Positions 8,877 through 15,310 of a DNA stretch of 64,000 bases are shown piece after piece. Source of the DNA: Pelomonas sp. Root1237 (GTDB taxonomy: Bacteria > Pseudomonadota > Gammaproteobacteria > Burkholderiales > Burkholderiaceae_C). The notes below the pieces were generated by a model. It was not told the DNA's origin and did no database searches. It saw only the letters and a program-made list of their open reading frames with translations. The translations under genes and the position numbers were made by a program. Within the stretch, counting starts at the first letter, position 1. Each line of letters begins with the position of its first letter. The stretch is taken from positions 83,529-147,528 of the forward strand of contig NZ_LMDK01000003.1 in assembly GCF_001425055.1 (NCBI RefSeq). Direction: 5' to 3'.

Positions 8877-8898
8877 GCCGCCCCGGCGCCGGGGCGGC
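8877..8898 (+). terminator. GC palindrome hairpin after the needle candidate
   Basis: A perfect 22-bp GC-only palindrome (GCCGCCCCGGCGCCGGGGCG plus GC) begins 14 bp after the stop of the 64-residue gene. It is followed by the pyrimidine-rich ACTTCTTCTTC rather than a true T run. It is best read as a partial terminator or an RNA-stabilising hairpin that would leave more mRNA for the upstream small gene than for sctI onward. Confidence 0.5.
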
Positions 8899-8935
8899 AC
8901 TTCTTCTTCATCCCTTTCACCCCAGCGAGGTCATC

Positions 8936-9325
8936 ATGGTCCAACCCGTTGATGCCATGGCCGTTGCGGTCCAGTCCAGCGCCACGGCGCCGGCCGCGAT
9001 CGATCCGGCCGAAGCCCAGCATTTCGCCGGCTACATGGTCCGCCCCCAGGCCGGCGGCACCGGCTCACTGCAATCGCTGTCCAGCGCTGCCGACCAGTTC
9101 TTCGGCCAGCGCCCCGGGGCCAGCGAGCTGATGGCCCACCGCATGGTGCCGGCGGCCGACCTGGGCGATCCGCAGACCGCCGCCGTCGAATTCGGTCGCG
9201 CGCAGATGGAGATCGTCAGGTTCAGCAACGACTCCATGACCTACTTCAGCAAGATGCATATGTGCACGGCCCTGGCCAGCGCCTGCAGCAACCAGTTCAA
9301 CTCGTTGCTGAAGAACAATGGCTAG
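8936..9325 (+). CDS. sctI: T3SS inner rod protein SctI (HrpB2/YscI-like)
   Basis: A 129-residue protein located just before sctJ, where the inner-rod gene normally sits. The C-terminal third is helical and ends ALASACSNQFNSLLKNNG, closely resembling the LLKNQ-type endings of YscI/HrpB2 rod proteins. The N-terminal half is low-complexity Ala/Pro/Gln, as is usual in HrpB2-type rods. It would polymerise in the periplasm to link the export gate and needle. A ribosome-site-like GCGAGG precedes the ATG. Its stop overlaps sctJ by 8 bases. Sequence recognition is limited to the C-terminus, so the assignment combines that motif with context. Confidence 0.7.
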   Translation: MVQPVDAMAVAVQSSATAPAAIDPAEAQHFAGYMVRPQAGGTGSLQSLSSAADQFFGQRPGASELMAHRMVPAADLGDPQTAAVEFGRAQMEIVRFSNDSMTYFSKMHMCTALASACSNQFNSLLKNNG

Positions 9326-10088
9326 GCAACTCTGCACCGCCGCGGCCCTGGTCGTGTGCCTCGCCCTTGCCGCCTGCAAGGTCGACCTCTATTCCAACCT
9401 CAACGAGCGTGAGGCCAACGAGATGCTGGCCGCGCTGACCTCGGAGAGCATCCCCGCCGAGAAGGAGGCTGCCGAGGGCGGTCTCTGGCAGCTCAAGGTC
9501 GAGGAAAGCCGCCTGCCCGCGGCGCTGGACGTGCTGCGCTCGCAGGGCCTGCCGCACGACCGCTACGCCAGCATCGGCGACGTCTTCCAGAAGCAGGGCC
9601 TGGTGTCCACGCCGTCGGAAGAGCGCATGCGCTACATCTATGCGGTGTCGCAGGAGCTGTCGCAGACGCTGCGCACCATCGACGGCGTGGTGGCTGCCCG
9701 CGTGCATGTGGTGATCCCGGCCAACGACCCGCTGAGCGACAAGCTCAAGCCTTCGTCGGCCGCGGTCTTCATCAAATACCGTGCCGACGTGGACCTGCGG
9801 CTGCTGGCGCCCACCGTCAAGGACATGGTGGCGCACAGCATCGAGGGCCTGTCCCACGACCAGGTCTCGCTGTCGCTGGTGGAGGCACGGCGTGCCAGCG
9901 GCGCGGCGGCGGCCGCCGATCTGCCAGTGCGCTACGAAGTGGCAGGCCTGTCGCTCGACCGCACGGCAGTCACGCTCGGCGTGCTGCTGCTGGCCGCGGT
10001 GGCCTGCCTGATCGCACTGCCCAGCCTGCTGCGCCGCCAGGGCCTGGACTGGCGCACCTGGGCGCGGCGCCAGCTGTTGAAGCGCTGA
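9318..10088 (+). CDS. sctJ: T3SS inner-membrane ring lipoprotein SctJ (YscJ/HrcJ/FliF family)
   Basis: A 256-residue lipoprotein. A signal peptide with lipobox LAAC gives lipidation at Cys20. Two ring-building domains follow (SNLNEREANEMLAALTSESI and the stretch around VVAARVHVVIPANDPL), which are typical of YscJ/FliF. A C-terminal transmembrane helix lies at about residues 212-236. It forms the inner ring of the inner-membrane platform with SctD. The gene overlaps sctI by 8 bases and its stop shares a base with sctK (TGATG). Confidence 0.95.
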   Translation: MARQLCTAAALVVCLALAACKVDLYSNLNEREANEMLAALTSESIPAEKEAAEGGLWQLKVEESRLPAALDVLRSQGLPHDRYASIGDVFQKQGLVSTPSEERMRYIYAVSQELSQTLRTIDGVVAARVHVVIPANDPLSDKLKPSSAAVFIKYRADVDLRLLAPTVKDMVAHSIEGLSHDQVSLSLVEARRASGAAAAADLPVRYEVAGLSLDRTAVTLGVLLLAAVACLIALPSLLRRQGLDWRTWARRQLLKR

Positions 10089-10789
10089 TGCGAACCGTCC
10101 AAGCTCCCAGCGAACCGGCGCCAGCGGCGCCTGAGCATGGCCCGTTGGACATGCTGCGCCTGGCGCTGCGCCAGGGCCTGCATCCAGAGGACGGACTGCA
10201 CCCCAGCTGGCTGCCTCCTGACTGGCCGGTGCGCCACCGCAGCATCTCGCGCCTCGGCCCCGCGGGCCGCGCCGTGCTTGGCCAACTGCTGCGCGCCCGC
10301 GACCTGGCCGACGAGACCGTGGACCTGCAGTTCGATTCCCAGCTCAAGCGCGTGGACCTGATGGACGCCACCTCGCTGCGGCTGCTGGCCATCTACTGTG
10401 GCTTCGCGGCGCACAAGCCGCTGTTCGGTCTGCGGGGTGGCCTGGGGAGCCAGGTGCGGCGGCAGGCGCTGCGCGTGGCCGATGACGCGGTCGATTTCGT
10501 GCTCGACCGCGTGCCCCAGCTCACCCACATCCGCGTCGACATGCAGCGGCTGCAAGAGCACCCTCATGCGGCCGGCCATGTGATGGTGCAGCGCGGCTAC
10601 CGGCTGCTGACGGGCGCGCTGCTGCCCGAGGGGGCTGCGGTGCTGCAGCGCATCCGGCTCAAGTTGCCGCAGCGCGTGAGCCTTTTGCGCGTGCCGCCGC
10701 TGCAGCCGCGCCAGCTCGAACAACTCAGGGAGCTGATGCTGCTGTGCATCGTCCCGGAAAGACTGCCGCAATGGGACTGGCTTTTCTGA
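10088..10789 (+). CDS. sctK: T3SS sorting-platform adaptor SctK (YscK/HrpD-like)
   Basis: A 233-residue soluble protein between sctJ and sctL, the usual place of sctK. It contains features seen in SctK proteins: a Pro-rich N-terminus, the HPSWLPPDWP segment and a helical middle with DLMDATSLRLLAIYCG. SctK links the SctD ring to SctQ in the cytoplasmic sorting platform. Sequence conservation in this family is weak, so context carries much of the call. The end overlaps the sctL start by 19 bases. Confidence 0.75.
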   Translation: MRTVQAPSEPAPAAPEHGPLDMLRLALRQGLHPEDGLHPSWLPPDWPVRHRSISRLGPAGRAVLGQLLRARDLADETVDLQFDSQLKRVDLMDATSLRLLAIYCGFAAHKPLFGLRGGLGSQVRRQALRVADDAVDFVLDRVPQLTHIRVDMQRLQEHPHAAGHVMVQRGYRLLTGALLPEGAAVLQRIRLKLPQRVSLLRVPPLQPRQLEQLRELMLLCIVPERLPQWDWLF

Positions 10790-11406
10790 TCACGACCGAC
10801 AACCTGCAGCTGCTCAGCGAGCGCAAGGTGCTGAAGGAGGCCGAGTACGCCGCGCTGCTGGACGCCTCGGCCGTCGTGGAGGCCGCGCGGCAGGAGGCGC
10901 GCCGCATCGAGCAGCAGGCCCGGCAGCAGGCCGAGGACAGCCGCCGCCAGGGTCACGAGCAGGGGCTGGAGGCGGCGCGCGCCGAGTACGCCCAGCAGCT
11001 GGTGGGTGAGGCCCTGGCCGCGCAGCGTCAGCTGCAGGCACTGCGCGCGGCGATGGCGCAGATCGTCGCCCAGGCCGTGCGGCAGTTCCTGGGCGAGGCT
11101 GACCCGGCGGCGCTGCTGGAGACCGCGCTGCGCCGCGTCGACACCCTGGTACGCCACGAGCCCTTCGTCATGCTGCGCGTAGCGCCTGCGCAGGAGGAGC
11201 ACGTGCGCACGGCGCTGCGGCAGATCGGCGGCGAGCTGGCCTGGGCCCAGGCGCTGGCCGTGGTGGCCGACCCGGCCCTGCCGGCCCAGGCCTGCGTGCT
11301 GCAGACGCCCTCGGGCACGCTGCAGATCGGTGTTGATGCGCAGCTCGACGCGTTTCGCGCCGCGGTGGAGCGCAGCGGGTTGCTGCAGCCAACGGAGCAG
11401 GGCTGA
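10771..11406 (+). CDS. sctL: T3SS ATPase stator/regulator SctL (YscL/FliH family)
   Basis: A 211-residue protein when started at the ATG at 10771, preceded by GGAAAG. It opens with GLAFLITTDNLQLLSERKVL, followed by a long Gln/Arg/Ala/Glu coiled coil at about residues 30-85 and a C-terminal helical domain, the FliH/YscL layout. SctL dimers form the spokes joining SctQ to the SctN ATPase. The stop shares its final base with the sctN start (TGATG), consistent with stoichiometric synthesis of stator and ATPase. Confidence 0.88.
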   Translation: MGLAFLITTDNLQLLSERKVLKEAEYAALLDASAVVEAARQEARRIEQQARQQAEDSRRQGHEQGLEAARAEYAQQLVGEALAAQRQLQALRAAMAQIVAQAVRQFLGEADPAALLETALRRVDTLVRHEPFVMLRVAPAQEEHVRTALRQIGGELAWAQALAVVADPALPAQACVLQTPSGTLQIGVDAQLDAFRAAVERSGLLQPTEQG

Positions 11407-12734
11407 TGGACGAGCTGGCCACGCAAAGCATCGTCGACGACCTGTCGCGCGCCTTCGGCCACCTGCCCACCGTGGGCGTGCGCGGCCGCGTCAGCAAGGC
11501 GGTGGGCATGCTGATCGACGCGACCGGCATCCAGGCTCATGTGGGCGAACTCTGCGAGCTGCGCACGCCGGGCGAGCCGCCGCTGCTGGCGGAAGTGGTG
11601 GGCTTCCAGAAGCAGGTGGCCATCCTGACGCCGCTGGGGCCGACCACCGGCATCTCCACGTTGACGGAGGTGGTGCCTTCAGGCCGTGGCCATGTCTGCC
11701 CCGTCGGGCCGGGCTTGCTCGGCCGGGTGCTCGACGCGATGGGCGAGCCCATGGACGGCAAGGGCCCGCTGAAGGCAATGGCGCGCATGCCGGTCCAGCG
11801 CGCACCGGTGAACCCGCTGGCGCGCCGCATGGTGGCCGAGCCGCTGGTCACCGGCATCCGTGCCATCGACGGCCTGCTGACGCTCGGCGAGGGCCAGCGC
11901 GTGGGCGTGTTCTCGCCGCCCGGCGTGGGCAAGAGCACGCTGCTGGGCATGCTGGCGCGGGGCTCCACGGCCGACGTCAACGTGGTGGCGCTGATCGGCG
12001 AGCGTGGCCGCGAGGTGAAGGAGTTCATCGAGCGCAGCCTTGGCGCCGAAGGCATGGCCCGCACGGTGATGGTGGTCTCCACCTCCGACCGGCCGCCGAT
12101 GGAGCGCATCAAGTCGGCCTATGTGGCCACCACCATCGCCGAGCATTTCCGCGACCAGGGGCAGAAGGTGCTGCTGCTGGTGGACTCGCTGACGCGCTTT
12201 GCGCGCGCCCAGCGCGAGATCGGCCTGGCCAGTGGCGAGCCGCCCACGCGGCGCAGCTACCCGCCGTCGATCTTCTCCATGCTGCCGCAACTGCTGGAGC
12301 GCGCGGGGCAGGGCGAGCGAGGCTCCATCACCGCCGTGTATTCGGTACTGACCGAGGGCGAGGACGACAGTGACCCCATCGCCGAGGAGGTGCGCTCCAT
12401 CCTTGACGGCCACATCGTGCTGTCGCGCAAGCTCGCCGCGGCCAACCACTACCCCGCCATCGATGTGCTCGCCAGCGTCAGCCGCGTGATGTCGGCCGTG
12501 GCGTCGCCCGAGCATGCGCAGGCGGCCGGGCGCCTGCGCTCCCTGATGGCCAAATACCAGGAGCTGGAGCTGCTGATCCAGATCGGCGAGTACCGCCAGG
12601 GCGCCGAAGCGCTGGCCGACCTGGCGGTGCAGCGCCGGGCAGCGACGCAGCAGTTCCTGGCGCAGAAGCCTGGCGACCGCCAGGCCTTCGAGCAGACGCT
12701 GGCGGCGCTGCGGCGGCTCGCCGAGGGCGTGTGA
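11406..12734 (+). CDS. sctN: T3SS ATPase SctN (YscN/HrcN/FliI family)
   Basis: A 442-residue F1-type hexameric ATPase that strips chaperones from substrates and feeds the export gate. The Walker A motif PPGVGKST is near residue 172, Walker B KVLLLVDSLTRFARA is near 255, and the conserved EPPTRRSYPPSIFSMLPQLL follows. Length and order match SctN/FliI proteins. It is coupled by overlap to sctL upstream and lies one base from sctO downstream. No unusual residue was seen at the catalytic sites. Confidence 0.97.
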   Translation: MDELATQSIVDDLSRAFGHLPTVGVRGRVSKAVGMLIDATGIQAHVGELCELRTPGEPPLLAEVVGFQKQVAILTPLGPTTGISTLTEVVPSGRGHVCPVGPGLLGRVLDAMGEPMDGKGPLKAMARMPVQRAPVNPLARRMVAEPLVTGIRAIDGLLTLGEGQRVGVFSPPGVGKSTLLGMLARGSTADVNVVALIGERGREVKEFIERSLGAEGMARTVMVVSTSDRPPMERIKSAYVATTIAEHFRDQGQKVLLLVDSLTRFARAQREIGLASGEPPTRRSYPPSIFSMLPQLLERAGQGERGSITAVYSVLTEGEDDSDPIAEEVRSILDGHIVLSRKLAAANHYPAIDVLASVSRVMSAVASPEHAQAAGRLRSLMAKYQELELLIQIGEYRQGAEALADLAVQRRAATQQFLAQKPGDRQAFEQTLAALRRLAEGV

Positions 12735-12735
12735 C

Positions 12736-13221
12736 ATGGCCATCGCCTGGAAGCTGCTGGCCGATGTGCGCGAGCGCCATCAGCGCAGCGCGTTGCAGGC
12801 CGTCGGGCGTGACCAGCGGGCGCTGCAGGCCTGCGAGGCGAGGGCGCAAGAGGCCGAGCAGCAATGGCTGCAGCAGCACCAGGCCAAGGCGCAGCACTGG
12901 CAGTCCACCGTGGCGGCCGTGGGCGAGGGCGGCTGCAGCGTGGCGCAGATGCGCCTGGCGGGAGCCTGGAGCCGCGCCCTCGACGGGCGCATCGTGACGG
13001 CCGGTGCGGCCGCCGTACAGGCTCAGGTCGTGGTGGCGCAGGCTGCAGGGCTGCTCGACGCGAGCCGCGCGCAGCTGCGCCGCGCCAGTGCGGAGCTGGA
13101 GAAGGCCAGGCAGATGCAGCAGCGCGCCTTGGCAGAGCAACGTGCGCAGCAGGAGCGCCGGCAGGACGAGGCGACCGAGGAAGCCTCGGTGCAGCTGTGG
13201 TCGGCGGCGCGGCGGGCCTGA
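12736..13221 (+). CDS. sctO: T3SS ATPase stalk protein SctO (YscO/FliJ-like)
   Basis: A 161-residue protein predicted to be two long antiparallel helices with heavy Gln/Ala/Arg/Glu content, the FliJ/YscO form. It sits directly after sctN, as sctO genes do. It would insert into the ATPase ring as a central stalk and couple it to SctV. The stop shares a base with sctT (TGATG). No sctP-like gene lies between sctO and sctT, where it is often found in other systems. Confidence 0.8.
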   Translation: MAIAWKLLADVRERHQRSALQAVGRDQRALQACEARAQEAEQQWLQQHQAKAQHWQSTVAAVGEGGCSVAQMRLAGAWSRALDGRIVTAGAAAVQAQVVVAQAAGLLDASRAQLRRASAELEKARQMQQRALAEQRAQQERRQDEATEEASVQLWSAARRA

Positions 13222-14015
13222 TGGACGAGTCCGCCTTCCTCCATCCCGAGCAGCTGCTCGCTTCCATCGCGCTGACCATGCCGCGGCTGTTCGCCGTGTT
13301 CGCGGTCACGCCCTTCCTGTCGCCCAACGTCATCACCGGCATGTCGCGCAACTCGCTGATGCTGATGCTGGCGCTGTTCATGTCGCCGCTGGCCGGTGAC
13401 ATGCCGGCGCTGTCGGTGACGATGTGGGTCGCCATCGCCGCCAAGGAGGCGCTGATCGGCGTGATGCTGGGCCTGGGCTTCGGCATCTTCTTCTGGGCCA
13501 TCCAGAGCGTGGGTGACCTGATCGACTTCCAGACCGGCAGCGGCAACGCCGCCTTCTTCGACCCCGTGGCCGGGCATGACAACGGCCCCACAGGCGAATT
13601 CCTCGGCTGGGTCGTCATCAACCTGTTCGTGTCGGCGGGCGGCATGCTGGCGCTGGTGGGCGCGGTGGTGGACTCCTACCGGCTGTGGCCGGTGGCCGAC
13701 TTCTTTCCGGACCTGAGCCACGTCATCGAGGCCTTCGCCATCCGCCAGGGCGACACCCTCTTCACCTGGATCGTCAAGCTGGCCGCGCCGGTCATCCTGG
13801 TGCTGATGCTGGTGGAGCTGGGTGCCGGCCTGCTGCAGCGCGTGGCACCGCAGCTCAATGTGTTCCAGAGCACGCAGTCGCTCAAGGGCCTGCTGGCCGC
13901 GCTGATGATGATGCTGTTCATGTACGTGCTGTGGGATTCGCTGCAGCAGTTCCTGCGACCCGACAACGGCGTGCTCGAGTTCCTGCGCTCTTCCATGAGG
14001 CCCCGCAGTGGCTGA
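13221..14015 (+). CDS. sctT: T3SS export gate protein SctT (FliR/YscT family)
   Basis: A 264-residue integral membrane protein with about six to seven hydrophobic segments. Conserved elements include FWAIQSVGDLIDFQTGSG near residue 91 and GLLQRVAPQLNVFQSTQSLK near the C-terminus, both typical of SctT/FliR. One copy caps the SctR-S gate. The ATG at 13221 shares its A with the sctO stop. The 3' end overlaps sctU by 8 bases. Confidence 0.95.
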   Translation: MDESAFLHPEQLLASIALTMPRLFAVFAVTPFLSPNVITGMSRNSLMLMLALFMSPLAGDMPALSVTMWVAIAAKEALIGVMLGLGFGIFFWAIQSVGDLIDFQTGSGNAAFFDPVAGHDNGPTGEFLGWVVINLFVSAGGMLALVGAVVDSYRLWPVADFFPDLSHVIEAFAIRQGDTLFTWIVKLAAPVILVLMLVELGAGLLQRVAPQLNVFQSTQSLKGLLAALMMMLFMYVLWDSLQQFLRPDNGVLEFLRSSMRPRSG

Positions 14016-15039
14016 GAAGGATCAGGCTCCGACGTCCAAGAAGCTGCGCGACGCACGCAAGCGGGGCGAGGTGGTGTTCAGCCACGACGTGGCGTCCAGC
14101 GCCGTCTTCCTGTTCGCCGTGCTGGCCTTGTGGCTGGCCGGCGCCACGATCTTCGGCCTGTGGCGCGAGCTGTGGCTGCACGCCACCAGCGAGCGCCTGT
14201 TCATCGCACCGGACGACGGTGTGCCGGCGCTGCTGCTGCATGCCGGGCGCGTGCTGGTGGCCACCATGCTGGGCCTGGGCGCGATGGCGGCGGCGGGCGG
14301 CTTCGTCGGTTCGTTTGCGCAGGTGGGCGGGCTGCTGGCCTGGGAGCGCATCAAGCCCGACGTCAACCGGCTCAACCCGGCACAGGGCTTCCAGAAGATC
14401 TTCTCGACGCGCAACCTCATCAACCTGCTGAAGATGATGGTCAAGACGGCGCTGCTCGCATCGGTGATGTGGCTGGTGATCCGCGGTTGCCTCGATACCG
14501 CGCTGAAGCTCGGCTATGCGACGCCGTCGGCCGCGATGAGCGTCGGCGCCAGCCTCGTGCTGCAGAGCTTCGCCTGGGCGGGGCTCGTTTACGCGCTGAT
14601 GGCGGGCGTGGACTACGCGCACACGCGCTACGAGTTCATCAAGGGCCTGCGCATGTCCATCGACGAGGTGAGGCGCGAGCACAAGGACGCCGAGGGCGAT
14701 CCGCTGAACCGCTCGCGCCGCCGCAGCGCCCACTTCGAGGCCGTGTACGCGAGTCTGGCGGACCGCGTGCGCATGGCCTCGGCCGTCATCCATTCGCAGC
14801 GCGTGGCGGTGGCCCTGCAGTACCTCGGCGAGCACGACCTGCCGCGCGTGCTGGTGCGCGGCGAGGCCGAGCTGGCCGCACAGATCCGCCGCGTGGCGAG
14901 CGAGGCGCTGATACCGATGGCTTTCGACCCATCGCTCGCCGAGCTGCTGTACGACGAGGTGCCGCAGGACCGCCCCATCCCGCGCTCGCTGTATGCGTCG
15001 GTGGCCCGGCTGCTGCAGTGGGCCCAGGGGGATAACTAG
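14008..15039 (+). CDS. sctU: T3SS export gate/switch protein SctU without the NPTH motif (YscU/FlhB family)
   Basis: A 343-residue protein. The N-terminal opening EKDQAPTSKKLRDARKRGEV, four membrane segments and the linker SIDEVRREHKDAEGDP are classic SctU. In the C-terminal cytoplasmic domain the place of the self-cleaving NPTH is taken by HSQR (residues 262-265), directly followed by VAVALQY, which aligns with IAVALRY of normal proteins. The remaining domain (PRVLVRGEAELAAQIRRVA and later) is intact, so this is substitution rather than truncation. Without the Asn-Pro pair, autocleavage by the known mechanism should not occur. It ends the operon, and its stop overlaps the inverted-repeat element. 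Confidence 0.93.
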   Translation: MAEKDQAPTSKKLRDARKRGEVVFSHDVASSAVFLFAVLALWLAGATIFGLWRELWLHATSERLFIAPDDGVPALLLHAGRVLVATMLGLGAMAAAGGFVGSFAQVGGLLAWERIKPDVNRLNPAQGFQKIFSTRNLINLLKMMVKTALLASVMWLVIRGCLDTALKLGYATPSAAMSVGASLVLQSFAWAGLVYALMAGVDYAHTRYEFIKGLRMSIDEVRREHKDAEGDPLNRSRRRSAHFEAVYASLADRVRMASAVIHSQRVAVALQYLGEHDLPRVLVRGEAELAAQIRRVASEALIPMAFDPSLAELLYDEVPQDRPIPRSLYASVARLLQWAQGDN

Positions 15040-15204
15040 GGCCTGTTAACGCTATGGCAATGGGTCGCGTTGTCGCCAAAAAGGCTGCGAGCAAGGCGCA
15101 AAGCGGAGCCGGGTTGGGCACCCGGCGGGCATTGGCAACGCCGCACGCGGCCTTTTTGGTGACAACCCTTCGGGAAGGCCCATTGCCATAGCGTTAACAG
15201 GCCC
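15039..15204. repeat. 166-bp element with perfect 26-bp terminal inverted repeats (MITE-like)
   Basis: The left arm (15039-15064) begins GGGCCTGTTAACGCTATGGC, and the right arm (15179-15204) is its exact reverse complement over 26 bp. Inside, GTTGTCGCCAAAAAGGC and GCCTTTTTGGTGACAAC extend the pairing with one mismatch. There is no coding frame. It starts within the sctU stop codon and ends 3 bp before lux-box-like operator 3. No target duplication is evident. It may be a dispersed hairpin repeat or MITE, and in RNA would fold into a large stem that could terminate the sct operon. Copies elsewhere cannot be checked from this window. Confidence 0.7.
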
Positions 15205-15207
15205 GCG

Positions 15208-15223
15208 CTACGTGGACTCGTAG
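15208..15223. promoter_or_regulatory. lux-box-like operator 3 (giant LysM gene)
   Basis: The sequence is CTACGTGGACTCGTAG, differing from operator 2 at one position and from operator 1 at two. A TACTGT hexamer (15248-15253) lies 24 bp beyond it, a spacing matching the two sct promoters. Transcription would start near 15260, giving a leader of about 50 bases to the ATG at 15311. Confidence 0.6.
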
Positions 15224-15310
15224 TTGCGAGGGCGACACACCTGCAACTACTGTTGATCGCCGGGCAGGAATGCACATCAGGCCCATCCGCCATAGACAAG
15301 GAGAGAGTGA

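Noticed and set aside
12734-13221. Possibility that the gene after sctN is SctP rather than SctO
   Set aside because: It is short, purely helical and rich in Gln/Arg with no Pro-rich ruler or T3S4-like domain, which fits SctO.
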